Of a DNA stretch of 64,000 nucleotides, positions 22,701-34,110 are shown one piece after another. Both the position numbers and the translations under genes were made by a program. This stretch comes from Isoetes taiwanensis (Eukaryota; Streptophyta; Lycopodiopsida; Isoetales; Isoetaceae). Location: the NCBI GenBank assembly GCA_021234155.1, contig JAJEKV010000135.1, forward strand, positions 1,073,562 to 1,137,561, given 5' to 3'. Numbering within the stretch: position 1 is the first letter of the stretch; every line of letters begins with the position of its first letter. The notes beneath the pieces are model-generated. The model saw only the letters and a program-made list of their open reading frames with translations, had not been told where the DNA came from and made no database searches.

Positions 22701-23390
22701 CCTGCACAAGTTTGATTTAAAGACCTCTAGCAGTTAGAGTTTGATGCATTCGTACTTTCGTAAGCAACTCTCCAAAGCATACACCAATTGATGACAAGCA
22801 TAAGCTGCTATTTGCAAACAACATTACGAGGGACAGTAAATCAGCATCTGAGGATGATATTTACACCCTTAGGTCATTAGACTCTCATGCAGCTAGTTGC
22901 AAGGCATCAATACACGAAGAGATTTCAGATCCCATAAATGGTGGGGTAGGGGTCGCCACAACAGTTGCCCTCCGACGATATGTTACATGTCGCTTGCCTC
23001 ATTGTTTTCTACACCTCTTACTCATGATGATTAATTATCTTATATTGCTTTATTTGGCAGCCTCAAGATTGAGTACCATGATATAAGAGAAAATGAAAAA
23101 CAAGTTAATCCCATACATGTTCTATTGACATTAGAAAAGCATCAAAGGAAAATGCATACCTTTACCATGCCCATATATGTTTAAAGACAATGCAGGAAAA
23201 TCCTAGTTGATAATGATTAATCTAGAATCGATTCTAGTATTTTGCAAGCGAAGTACAGTTAAACAAGCAAAGAGTAAAACGGGAAGATGAATAACTTGCT
23301 AGGCCCATGCAAGCCACTTATATCACATGTTTTATGCTATTACAGCCAAAAGCCTCCTACCTAATATACTTATCATAGTATCATCCTAAG
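22701..23390. other. Stretch without a supported gene
   Basis: Nothing recognisable on either strand. It probably includes the 5' flank or 5' region of the hAT-like element that follows. Confidence 0.4.
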
Positions 23391-23394
23391 ACAA

Positions 23395-23655
23395 AAAATA
23401 GCGAAGATTTTTTGCAACATTGTTGATGTTGAGCAGAGGACTTTCGATAGTAGCTTCTATAGGGATGCTTTTGTTAAAGCGGCAAATGTAGGAGAAGGTT
23501 ATAATCCTCCAAAGTATAATTTGCTGAAAAAGAAGCATCTTATCAGGGAGTATGAGAATGTCAAAGAAAGATTAGAACCTCTCGAATCAACATGGAGGCC
23601 CTTCGGAGTTACTAATGATGGATGGTTCGATGTCAAGCTGCGACCACTAATTAAC
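23395..23655 (+). pseudogene. hAT-like transposase (DUF659), N-terminal half
   Basis: The frame IAKIFCNIVDVEQRTFDSSF, GYNPPKYNLLKKKHLIREYE and RPFGVTNDGWFDVKLRPLIN follows the conserved order of plant hAT transposases with a DUF659 domain (the family pattern is PPxYxxL..LL..E, ...GCTxxSDGWxDxxxRPLIN). It breaks off immediately after RPLIN where the inverted-repeat element starts. The second half resumes at 26290 with the next residues expected in the family. Confidence 0.75.
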
Positions 23656-24104
23656 ACAACCAACATAACTATTATTAACATTAATTAACACAAACCATTA
23701 CATTCAACATGTTTAAATTAAAATCCCCCTAAAACCCCCTTTGGTTTGGGTGCATATTCACACGGGGGGTGACTCCGGGCAACGACAAGAGCTGTTGGAT
23801 AGGCATGTTCACCCTTATTCCTTAATCTACACCGTACACAAAGTTCCTCATTTGTGGGGTATAGATGTACAGAATTTGCTATATTGTATAACAAGATTAA
23901 GCAAAATACTATAAGATTTGAGGTAATATACTATATGGTGTTGATTTTGTACATGCAAAACATAATTATAGGCTCATTTTGCCCTATGTCACCCCCGTGT
24001 GAATATGCACCCAAACCAAAGGGGGTTTTAGGGGGATTTTAATTTAAACATGTTGAATGTAATGGTTTGTGTTAATTAATGTTAATAATAGTTATGTTGG
24101 TTGT
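23656..24104. mobile_element. Foldback element: long near-perfect inverted repeat
   Basis: The left arm (23656 to about 23776) and right arm (about 23987 to 24104) are reverse complements over about 118 bp with a single one-base length difference in a g-run. The outer ends are acaaccaacataactatt and aatagttatgttggttgt. The spacer is about 210 bp and has no coding potential. I found no convincing target duplication. A transcript through it would form a long hairpin and could feed small-RNA production. Confidence 0.85.
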
Positions 24105-24274
24105 CACATTCAAAAAAATTTTTACAAAACTTCGGGCCCCAAAAGAAGCAAAGATAGATAAACTTTGAGGTAAACAAGAAAATAAAAATACAAAATGAAT
24201 GATGTGTTATTGCAAACCATACATTTTAAATTGCCACATGTGATGAGAAGTGTCAATCGAAAGTTAGCCAATAG

Positions 24275-24750
24275 CTACAAAAGCTTTGACATCATAATTT
24301 GCCTCACCCTAGTATATTGCATTCCAAACTGATGATAATAATAAAGATCATTTGCAGCCCTTGCTTGTGCACTTGTATAATTTCCGTGGGACCATTCGAC
24401 CTTTCCATCGGTATCATGACCAGTATAGAAAGTCACAGCTTTTAAAGAAAATCTTTCTGAAACAATGTTATCAGGCTGTTTCTCATGCCCATAAACTCTT
24501 CCAACATCTCCAACTGCCTCATTTTCATCTACATCGCCAAACTTGAGAGAGGAATCAGCCCTTGAATCCAAATATATTTAACCATGGCACTTTGCAATGC
24601 AACAAGAAGCACATCTACCGTAAATTCTGTGACCTTGCAGGCCGACCCTTCCAGCAATCTAAAAAAATAAAAAGGAGCTCTGGCTGCAGATGAAACCAAA
24701 TAAGCACTAAAATAAAACACGGAACAAAGCAAAGAATGACCAATCGTCAA
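24275..24750 (-). pseudogene. Unidentified captured coding fragments
   Basis: Two minus frames (24571 to 24275; 24750 to 24529) show protein-like text: ENEAVGDVGRVYGHEKQPDN and GKVEWSHGNYTSAQARAAND in the first, LEGSACKVTEFTVDVLLVAL in the second. I do not recognise the parent genes. They lie inside the material that separates the two halves of the hAT-like gene, beside a dicarboxylate-translocator exon, which suggests exon capture. Confidence 0.35.
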
Positions 24751-24770
24751 GATATTGGCCTATTGCTCCG

Positions 24771-24842
24771 CTGACAAAGGTTAACACTCATTGGATTGGC
24801 GACCATTGCAGTCAAGAACATGGCAGAGGAAATAATGGATGT
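24771..24842 (-). pseudogene. Captured exon of plastid dicarboxylate translocator (DiT-type)
   Basis: After an acceptor-like cttgttttcag, the minus strand reads TSIISSAMFLTAMVANPMSV followed by NLCQ. This matches the conserved TS.ISSAMFLTAMAANPLSVNL helix of plant 2-oxoglutarate/malate translocators (DASS family, inner plastid envelope). Only this segment is present, and frame is lost beyond it. A second, shorter copy with the same intron-exon edge is at 25686-25730. Confidence 0.7.
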
Positions 24843-25013
24843 CTGAAAACAAGTGAGCATAAGCCATGCCCCCATTTTCCTTTCTATGCCATCCCCAGGG
24901 CAAGGCAAGCCCTTTGGATCTGGATCTGGGTTTTCCCTTGCTAATTTTGAAGCATCTGAACTGCTTTTACATATTCACTGAAGGAGGATAGGCAATAGAG
25001 AACAGCCGAGGTA

Positions 25014-25568
25014 TCACGTCCTTGGGAATATATCCAACAAATGATCAAGATATAGCTGCAAGAGTTGCAAATATGGGTGCATTGGTCCAGAGTATCCTGG
25101 TAGTTGAGGCAATGAATTCAAACCAGGAATAGAAGATGCCCAATTCCCAATTTGGGTCCTCAGCTGCAATGATCTAGAAGGCGTCATCCGAGCCTTTCTA
25201 GGTGGTCCACTTTGAAAGCCCCCAACATCTTTGCAAACCACATAATATGCAAACCAGAATACATAATACTGAAATGCATCAAGCTCAACCTGCACTGCAC
25301 CCATTGTATCGGTCTTGATTTTGTTCTTGAAAAGAAATGAGACCTGGCTCAATATTGATGCACCATTTTCAAGAAGCAAGAAATGGCGGACCCAATCCCG
25401 TAGCCTTTCAAGAGGGAAAACATACCTAACAAATCCTTCACGTTCGGCAATAAGAAGCAGATGAAACAAAGCACCGTCTGGGGCAAGCAAGCCATGAATG
25501 GCGCGTATGGCAGAATCATTTTCGGAATGAGAAACAAGGAGAGATAACCAACCACCGGATTGGGCCAA
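25014..25568 (-). pseudogene. Unidentified gene fragment, 184 codons
   Basis: An open minus frame with convincing protein character: SDSE-like serine-rich start, then AIRAIHGLLAPDGALFHLLL, ERLRDWVRHFLLLENGASIL and LQLLQLYLDHLLDIFPRT at the stop. Leucine-rich helices suggest a helical-repeat or membrane-associated protein. I cannot name it. The methionine at 25568 is unlikely to be the true start because protein-like coding continues upstream. It shares the insertion with transporter exon fragments. Confidence 0.4.
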
Positions 25569-25685
25569 AGGGGTAGAAGAAGGGGCCCCAGGAGAAGAAT
25601 CCTGGAAACCGAAAAGGCAAGGGGAAAACAGAGGCGAAAAAATGCACGGGGCTGTTGCAGGGCAACGCCTTGAACTGCATTACAA

Positions 25686-25730
25686 GCAGTCAAGAACATG
25701 GCAGACGAAATAACAGATGTCTGAAAACAA
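25686..25730 (-). pseudogene. Second partial copy of DiT exon edge
   Basis: cttgttttcagacatctgtt then TSVISSAMFLTA repeats the intron end and first 12 codons of the exon fragment at 24842, with a few base changes. Downstream it diverges into other sequence. The duplication is about 46 bp. Confidence 0.65.
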
Positions 25731-26279
25731 GGGGAGGCTTATTCCAGAGAGGAGAGCCACCATCTCTGCCACTGGACCAATTAGGGCCACAATAATTTCC
25801 ATACCTTAAGAAATGCTTTGGCGGCAGAATGCCATGGAAACTCTGTTGAAGCATGCATCCGGCCGCATCATCCCCTGCACTAAAGCTTCCACTCCAAATC
25901 TGTTTCCACTCTGATCACAAGAACATTAATTTTTTGCAAGAATGCCCTAGAATGCTATCCACGAGGCTTGCATGTTCAGCCCCTAAAATAAAAAGAGGGC
26001 TTTTGTTGTGAGCCCTTGGATGTTGGACCATTGGAAAAAAAAAGTTAAATCAACGACTAAGAAATGGTGCACTCTAGATGTACGCATTAGTACATCCATT
26101 CGAATACGCCATGAAATCTTAGGAAAACCTTTGTGAAAAGCGTACAAAAACACAAAGAAAACCCCCTGTTATTATGCTACATATTCAATTCAGGGTAAAT
26201 GGTTCTTATATTGCAACTCTTATTTATTATGTATTTAGTTTGCACATTTCAATGTTTAGTTTTGTTTCAAATTATTTAT

Positions 26280-27178
26280 TCAATTCAAGGTACGGTCTTC
26301 TTAAGATCGGTAGATGCAAGTGGTCATACGAAGGATGAAGAATTCTTATTTAAGCACCTGAAGGAGGTCATTGAAGAAGTAAGTGTGGAGAATGTAGTCC
26401 AAATTATCACTCACAATGCCTCCAATTGCATAAGAATGGGTGATATGATCGAATTAGAACATCCTAGTACCTTCTACACAAGATGTGCTTGCCATTGTCT
26501 TGATTTTTTATTTGAAGACGTTGGGAAATTGGATCCGGTGGAGCCAATTATAAATGATGCTATTAAACTAGTAACTTTCATCACTAGAAAAGAAAGCGGT
26601 CTTGCATTGTTTCGTAGGTTTTGCAAGTGGGCCCTTATCAAGCCCTCTGTTACGCAATTTGCTTACATGTATATCACTCTTCATCAACTAACAAGAGAAG
26701 ATGTGGAGCAAGGTTTTATTCATATGGTCACCGATCCAAGATCGGCAAATTAGAAGCACTCTACTTCACCTATAGGTTCTACATTTAGTTTGGGCATTGT
26801 TCATCTTATTGTATTATACTTATTTTCTATGTTTATGTATTTATTTATTTGTAATTCAATTTACTAGGTGTATGGATATATGAGTTTGTGCACAGTGGAA
26901 GCTTTTTCAAGGAGGAAAGAAGCATTCTAACTCTTCTAAGTCCACTATTAATCTTGTTGAAAGTTTGTGATCGAGAAGGTGCAATGATGGGGCTGGTTTA
27001 TAAGATCATGGATTCTATGGTAGAGCTTGCAATAAGGTAGATCCATCAATGATAAGAGAAACAAAGAAGATGTGGAGACGCAAGCAAGCGAGGAAGCTGA
27101 GAATGCAGAGGAAATGTTTGATCTGGATGAAGACGATGAACGTGATGAAGATCGACACTTCAAACGCCATCGCCATTA
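26280..27178 (+). pseudogene. hAT-like transposase (DUF659), C-terminal half
   Basis: After an acceptor-like caattcaag, the frame gives GTVFLRSVDASGHTKDEEFL, VVQIITHNASNCIRMGDMIE and FYTRCACHCLDFLFEDVGKL. These match the DUF659 sequence that normally follows RPLIN by only a few residues (TxNAxxC, CxxHxLxL). IKPSVTQFAYMYITLHQL corresponds to the conserved KPSxTRFA motif. A stop at 26753 ends the frame; the next block survives in other frames at 26935-27040 (LLILLKVCDREGAMMGLVYK) and an acidic tail to 27178. Cut off from its N-terminal half by 2.6 kb. Confidence 0.75.
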
Positions 27179-29201
27179 GATTTCAGAACTATGAAATGTT
27201 ATTGAAGTCACTAGGATAAAGTAGATGTTGGAAGTTGGAATTCAAAGTAGACTTTAATGTTTTATTAGGAAGTTATAAAGGTTGAAGTTGTTTATTATAC
27301 TTGCGCCATATGGCAAAGTAATGAACGGTGGAGATTGTTTATTAAAACTATATAAGGAGCAAGGATGTTGTTGTAATGTTTAGAGAGATTTGAATAGAAG
27401 AAATTATTGTCGTAATATTGTTCATGTGTGAACTTGCCTCCTTCATATAGTAATAATAATGGCTAATGAAACTAATATCTTAAACAAATTTTGGGTTCAT
27501 ATCTAATTTTTATTCTTTATTTTTCTTTCCTTATAGCTTTTTTTTGCATCTTTTATTTCTGACCATTGATCTCTGAAATATTCCGTGTTTTATGCCAGAT
27601 CAAAGGCCATTAATTTTTTCATCAAGAATTTGCCTACCACTTCCAATGGTCCAAACTGTGCATATGGTTGGAAGCCAAAAAAAAAAAAGACCTAATGGAT
27701 GATGCTTTTTTTTTCTGTTTCAGTTAAGTGATTATGATGATTATGTTGTGTGGAAAAAATAACTGATGAATTTTAGGAGCCTTAATTTGGCCTTAATCTG
27801 TGAGTGCTGTGTTTGGCTGATAAGAAATGCAAATGGAACAAATGGAATTAAAATAAAATATCTAAAGTGAAATTATTTGAGCTATTCTGCATCTGTATCA
27901 AGAGGCTGAATCTGGCATGTATGTGTCTGAATATCCGTGCTTGGTTCCTGTAAGAAGATGAGATAGAAAGATTAAGAAAAAAGAAAACAAACAATAACAA
28001 TAAAAACTAAGGATCGAATCCATCTGTGCCTGTTTGGTTGCTGCGGGAATCCCAATAGCTTCTGCTAGATCTTTGAAAACTGCCATTTGTCTGAAGATTA
28101 ACTTGCAAAAAGCAGAAAAGAGGAGAGATAGAGATGCCGATCTTCTGCCACAGCCGTCTCCGTAAATCACAAACCCTATTTGCTTGAAGTAAGCCTGCAA
28201 AGACCAGAGATAAGAAAAGAATTAGATTCTTCTTCTGCCTGCCGTGATCCTCTAGAAAAGGGCCGAACTTTTGCAACAGGTCGCTGCCCTATTTGAAGCC
28301 GGATTCGTGCATGGCTTGTTGCCGATTTGCCCAGGCCGCTTCCAATAACCCAATAACGGGAAAGAATAGGACTTGGAACCCACAAGCAACTAAGCAATCA
28401 GATCTTTCTTCTCCTCAAGCCTAGCTCAGAAGGCTCGCCCCTGCTCTACCGAAATTAGAAACCATTGTGCTATCTTATCCATGGCCTAATAAATCGGCTC
28501 CTTTCTTTCAGAGCCATCTCCTTCTAAATTCGCACCATGCAAACTCAAATCGAAATGAACAACCACTGCAATCTTTGGGCCACTAGCTTCTGTCGCCCGC
28601 AAGCACCTCAAACCCGTTCCAAAAATACCCTGGACATACTATTTCAGATACATGCACCCCCGAAATCTAGGCAAAACTACGCGTGAAATACGGTCTCCAA
28701 ATACCAAACGAAATAATTGGAAATTGGAAGTTTATGCTAATGAAACTAATGTCTTAAGCAAATTTAAATAAGAAAATCTAACTAAGCAAGAACATGAGAA
28801 AAGGATTGAATTGGATCAAGCCAGCTTCAAATGTTTTGAACGGAACTTCTTATCGCACGCAAGTGCAACAGTTTTCAGACCCTAAATCGGTCATTTTGGA
28901 TTAGAGAGCATCGATTTGCTCAGAGTTTCCTGCTCCAGGCTTTCGGTTCAAATTTTTTATCATGATTGCCACTGGTCCGCCTGATAAAAAATCCCATTGT
29001 TTCTGATCCTATTTAGAGCTTGTGCATTGCATTTTAATCCATTCTAATCAATTTGATCATATCTAAGGAGATCCAAGCAACAATGGAAGAGACTTCTGAG
29101 GTGAATTGGAATGCTCATTCTATTTGAATGTTTATTGGAAGTTTTGAAGCTTATTTCTTAGATGAGAATTTATATGTTATCAAAGTGAGAGTTTTTTAAC
29201 A
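27179..29201. other. Stretch without a supported gene; may end in a gypsy LTR
   Basis: No coding domain seen. A motif gctaatgaaactaat(a/g)tctta followed by caaattt occurs at about 27462 and 28736, so part of this stretch is repetitive. The sequence just before the gypsy primer site ends ttttttaaca at 29201, which fits an LTR 3' end, but the LTR start cannot be placed because no second copy is present. Confidence 0.4.
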
Positions 29202-29205
29202 TTTT

Positions 29206-29225
29206 TGGTTCCGTTGCCGGGACCC
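29206..29225 (+). other. Gypsy primer binding site (degenerate)
   Basis: ggttccgttgccgggac matches the primer-site block of Tat/Athila-lineage elements with two substitutions. It lies a few bases after a plausible LTR end (taaca). Confidence 0.55.
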
Positions 29226-29480
29226 TCCTTAGCTTTTCCAATTCTATTTTGCAAAAAAGTACAGGCTGAAATCCTGACCTGATACAATAGTTATTTAACC
29301 AAGTTAGAGTTCTTAGGTTCTCATGAAACTTGGTGGGCAATTAAATATTCGAGTATTCTATCATGTGGCCAAATTTTAGCCACTAATGCAAAGGAAATCT
29401 TGAGTCATTAGGTGCAAACCTAGAGCAGGTCCGCACAGAAAAAATCTGATACAGCTGAAATATGATGCTTAAAAAAGTTA

Positions 29481-30751
29481 ATGTATAAGAGTTTGGCTAA
29501 AGAATGCAAAAAAGAGAAGAAATTAAACTCAAGCAAGAGCTTGAGAGAGCAGAAAGACGAGAAAAGAGAGAGCTTCAAAATAGCTCTAGAACAACCATCT
29601 CAAACATTACCTGACATTCGAGGCATATTTTCAATGGGGACCAAACTTTCATCAAAACCTTATATTGATTATCCCAAGTACGGATCTGGAAAAGTATCTA
29701 AGGCTCAAGCCAAAATGCATGTTTGCCAATTTGAGAAAATTAGTGTCCTTAATGGAACGACCAGAGGATAAGTCTTTTCTCTACCACTTTAGAGGGTAAA
29801 CCTGCTGACTGGGTCAGAAATTTACCGACCATCTTTACTTCATGGAATGACATGAAATTCCAAACTACTCTAACTGCTTAGGGATGAACTTCGTTGTATC
29901 CAAATCAGACCCAATGAACATCCAAGGCATTTTTCCATGAGAGTTTTAGAGTTGCTCAATCAAATGGATCCAGGGCTACGAACAAGTGATATAGTTGCAT
30001 GATTTGTAGAAGCATTTCCCTTGCACATAAGGTAGCAATTGGAATTAGGACTTAAATACCTTGGAAAAGGCAGTTACAAGGGCTGCAGTGGTTATTGGCA
30101 TTTTTGGCTCAGAAAAGGATAAATACAAATCTGAATTAGATTCGTTGGTACAAAAGAAAGTATCTCAAGAGATTAAAGGAGTAAAAGATATGCAAAGCAA
30201 GCTCCAAGCAATAGAAGAAAATATAAAGAAGATTTCATTGGGTGAACAGAAAAGAAGTTATGTGTGGTGTACGACATGTTCAAAACCTAGACATTATGCC
30301 AATGAGTGCCGTACAAACCTGGATAAAAGGTATTGTCATATATATGATATGAGCAATCACAATACAAAAGATTGTCGCTTCAATGCAAGGAACAGATAAA
30401 AGTGTGGCAGAAATATTTAGTATTTCTCCACAAGGACGGGATAAAAAAGACGAAAAAAAAGTTAAGTGCTGGAATTGTGGGGAGAAAGGCTCCAGCAATT
30501 GTAAGCATCCAAAAAGGGAACAAAAGAGTTCCAAAGGTTCTAACTCTAGAGAGAGTAGTTCTGGAACTAAGACTCAAGATGCAAGAATGATAATTCTTGA
30601 TTATGCTGTGGATGTCAATGCTGATACTAGGCAAAGAGCTAGACAGCAAGGAATCCAAATCCCTGAAATTAGGTCTTCGTTATCTAATAAGAAAGAACAA
30701 AGATATCCAGACATTCAGCATTGCAATAGCAAGAAACTTATGACAATGTGA
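29481..30751 (+). pseudogene. Gypsy gag (broken)
   Basis: The N-terminal part runs in 29481-29771 (SFKIALEQPSQTLPDIRGIF; KMHVCQFEKISVLNGTTRG) and continues in shifted frames to 30061-30399. Zinc-knuckle-like motifs follow: CTTCSKPRHYANEC (intact CCHC), CHIYDMSNHNTKDC (second cysteine lost) and CWNCGEKGSSNC (truncated). Several stops. Structural nucleocapsid protein. Confidence 0.75.
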
Positions 30752-30797
30752 AGGATCAGATTGAAAATATACAAAATAGTGGCATAGAAAAAATAGC

Positions 30798-31481
30798 ATG
30801 CATGAAACCAATGATAATTCCATAAATGACATGGAAAGGATTAGCAAACAAGTACATGGTTTAATGATTCCTACACCTCTTAAGGTGGTCACTAAGTACT
30901 TCCCTGGAATGAAAGCAATTGAGGCTGTCTCTGAGCATGTACTAGAAGAAGTCATAAAGTTAAACCAAGCAATTCAAGATACCATAGTTTTTATACCATT
31001 AATTATGCTTGGAAGATATGTGCCTAACTTAGGCATACCCAATGAGTTGTTGCAGCTTAAAGGTCTAGTTTCGACATATAAGATTGAGCCAATCGATAAG
31101 CAAAATCCGGTGTTTACAGTAGTAATTATGGGAATGCAAATCTCAAGGGTACCTTTGGATGGAGGTGCCAGTGTCAACATAATGACAAATGCTTTAAGAA
31201 AGAAGCTAAAGCTGAATCAATTACATAAAGCTCCATTTGATGTTAAGATGGCAAATCATAGAAAGGTTGTACCCTTAGGCATACTCAAGCACATATCCTT
31301 CTTCCTTGGTGATCTTCAGTTTGAACAGGATTTTGTAGTCTTAGAAACACAACCTCATGCCATGGATTACCAATTATTACTAGGTAGACCTTGGTTAAGG
31401 GCTACTAAAGTGGTACATGACTGGTCTAGTAGCACCATTAAACAAGGAAAAGTGGCAAAATTAATTTACCGACAGGTTTAA
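30798..31481 (+). pseudogene. Gypsy protease region with altered active site
   Basis: A 227-codon open frame contains ISRVPLDGGASVNIMTNALR at about 31140-31200, the retropepsin flap-proximal motif. The usual D-S/T-G is D-G-G here. DYQLLLGRPWLRATKVVHDW near 31366-31425 is the typical closing block of Tat/Athila proteases. An acidic spacer frame (31490-31723) leads toward RT. Confidence 0.8.
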
Positions 31482-31657
31482 CCACTATATTGGGTGATGA
31501 AATGTCCTTTCTTGATAGTGAGGAAGAAGAGGGCATCTATGATGAGGAAGATGAGGATGAGAATTTTTTTAACATTACTGAATTTGAAGAATATACCTCT
31601 GAATCAGAAACTTATTTCACGATTGAACAAGTACATGATGGCCTGACAATCTCCCCA

Positions 31658-31784
31658 GAGGTAGGCTCCCGAGAGTTTAATGAGCAAAATATTTTTGAAA
31701 TACCAATAAAGAAGATAATTTGAGGTAGACTCCCGAGAGTTTAATGAGCAAAATATTTTTGAAATACCAATAAAGAAGATAATT
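31658..31784 (+). repeat. 64-bp tandem duplication
   Basis: gaggtaggctcccgagagtt and the following 44 bp recur as gaggtagactcccgagagtt from 31722, with near identity. The 64-bp period is not a multiple of three, so the duplication shifts the protease-RT reading frame. Confidence 0.9.
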
Positions 31785-31991
31785 TTAGTACGAAGGTGTT
31801 GGAAGAAGAGTCCCTACCAGATTTACAAACCTGTTATAAGGTGGAAGAGGTAATAGATTATCCCGCAAAATTTACTGAAATACATCATGGTTTTATAGTC
31901 CCAACCAGCTCACACATTACAAGGGAATAACTTAATTCCTTACTTAGGTACTCCAGAAGTACAAGAGATTAATATAGGATTAGAAGAACAA

Positions 31992-33300
31992 ATGAAGTTA
32001 ATTAGAGTTGGTGCCCATTTACCACCAACTTTGCTTCAAGAGGCCACACATCTCTTACAGGAATATAGAGATGTTTTTGCATGGAGTTACCATGATTTGC
32101 GTGGTATAGATCCCCAAGTCTGCCAAATGCGTATTCCCTTAATGGCTAATGCTAAACCAATTTATCAACGGGCTTATCGTATGAATCCGAATTATGCTCT
32201 TAGTGTCAAAAATGAAATTGATAGTCTTTTGGAAGTGAGCTTTATTTACGAGGTTGAAATAAGCGAGTGGGTGTCCTCTATTGTCATTGTTAAAAAAAAA
32301 GAATGGAAAATTGCGCGTATACGTGGAATTCAGAAGACTTAATGCAGTCACCAAAAAGGACCACTTTCCTTCACCATTCACGGACCAAGTTTTAGAGAAT
32401 GTAGCTGGGAATGAATGTTTTTAATTCTTAGATGGGTTTAATAAATACAACCAAGTATCTATTCACCCAAAAGATCAGCTCAAAACCATGTTTATCACCC
32501 AATTTGGCACTTATGCATATCGTGTGATGCCCTTTGGGCTTAGCAATGCACCTTCTATATTTCAACGAGTAATGTTACAAATCTTCAAGGGAATTATTGG
32601 AAATTTCATGGAGATATTCCTTGACGATTTCACGGTTTATAGTGACTAGGGTGACCATTTAGCCAAGTTCCGAAAATGTTTTGAAAAATGTAGGCAGTAT
32701 AGAGTGTCCTTGAATCTTTCCTTGTTAAACGTGGTATTCTACTTGGTCATATAGTATGCAAGGAAGGATTACTTACAGATCCGGACAAAATAAAAGTTAT
32801 TTTGGAAATGCCATCACCAAGTAATATTACCTAATTACAGAGATTCTTGGGCAAGATCAATTATTACAGAAAGAAAGTTTGGAGAAAATATTGCAAATAT
32901 TGCATCTCCATTGAATAAGCTTACAGGTATAAAAATGAAATTTAAATGGATATCAGCATGTCAAGACGCTTTTCAAAAGCTGAAAATGATTCTAACGGAA
33001 GCACCTATCCTAGTTATGCATGTGTGAGATAAAGAGTTTCACGCCCATACAGATGCATTAAAACAGCTGTAGGTGTTGTGCTAGAATAGCAACAAGACGA
33101 TTCCAGAGACCAACCTATTCAATACGCTAGCAAGAAGCTCAATCAAGCAGAAAAGAATTATTCCACGACGGAAAGGGCAGCACTTGCTATGGTATATGAT
33201 GTGCAAAAGTTTCGTCACTACTTGCTTGGAAATATGTTCATCTTCTATGTTGACCATTAAGCCTTACTGTACTTGATCAACAAACCATGTGCAACATGAT
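31992..33300 (+). pseudogene. Gypsy reverse transcriptase and RNase H (broken)
   Basis: RT: DVFAWSYHDLRGIDPQVCQM, VSSIVIVKKK, then in other frames RRLNAVTKKDHFPSPF, FGTYAYRVMPFGLSNAPSIF and the catalytic block MEIFLDDFTVYSD followed by an in-frame TAG. RNase H: FHAHTDALKTAVGVVLE and QPIQYASKKLNQAEKNYSTT, with LAMVYDVQKFRHYLLG. At least five stops or shifts. Confidence 0.85.
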
Positions 33301-33401
33301 GGATAACACGTGGCTACTTATATTGCAAGAGTTTTACTTTAAGATAGTCCTTAAGCCAGGTTCTCCTCACATCATTCCCGACCATTTGTCTAGATTGCCA
33401 A

Positions 33402-34110
33402 ATGGGGAGGAACCAAGTGGGATTTACGATGATTTACCAGATATCAGATTATTCCAAGTTAATGCAATACCTAGGAATTGCTGAATATCTTATAAGTGGA
33501 AATTTTCCCCAACAAATGGATGTTGTCCAAAGACGTAATTTCTTACAAAACGTTCAACCATATACATTGATTGCAGGACAGTTATATAAAAGGGGCAAGG
33601 ATCATGTGTTACGTAGGTGTGTCTTATCTATGTAACCCAAGATATTGTACATGAAGCACATGAAGGGGTGGGAGGTGGCTATTTCTCTGCTGATCTAATG
33701 GCGACAAAGGTTCTACAATCTGGTTTTTGGTGGCCCACACTATTTAAAGATGTTTGTCTCTTCTCCAAGACCTGTGATATTTGCCAAAGAATTGGTAAGC
33801 CATCTGAAAGAGGTTATATGCCTCTAAATCCAATTATGCCTTTCGGACACTTTGAAAAATGGGGAGTGGATTTTATAGGTCCAATTTTTCCACCTGTAGC
33901 TCGAACACGAGCACAGTACATTCTTGTTCTAACCGACTATCACACGAAATGGGCTGAGGCTCGAGCAATTAAAAGATAACACGGCCCGAAATGTAGCTAA
34001 GGTATTATATCAACAATTAATTACCAGATTTGGCTATCCATTTGAATTAGTGTCAGACCGTGGTGGACATTTTTCAAATGAGACTGTGGAAATACTTCCT
34101 CGCCAACTCT
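33402..34110 (+). pseudogene. Gypsy integrase, truncated
   Basis: The zinc-binding domain is read as IVHEAHEGVGGGYFSADLMA with CLFSKTCDICQRIGKPSERG (HHCC) and the core as FEKWGVDFIGPIFPP and YILVLTDYHTKWAEARAIKR (first two acidic positions). The frame shifts at 33979, continues as ELVSDRGGHFSNE (second core acidic block), and the homology ends at about 34110. C-terminal domain and LTR are missing. Confidence 0.85.

Larger units (their letters stand above)
29202..34110 (+). mobile_element. Ty3/gypsy retrotransposon, Tat/Athila-like, 3'-truncated
   Basis: Order gag, protease, RT, RNase H, integrase on the plus strand, with a primer-site-like ttggttccgttgccgggacc at 29206-29225, close to the tggcgccgttgccgggga type of Tat/Athila elements. 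Coding is broken in every domain, and the integrase stops in mid-core at about 34110 where unrelated GC-rich sequence begins. No 3' LTR. Confidence 0.85.
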
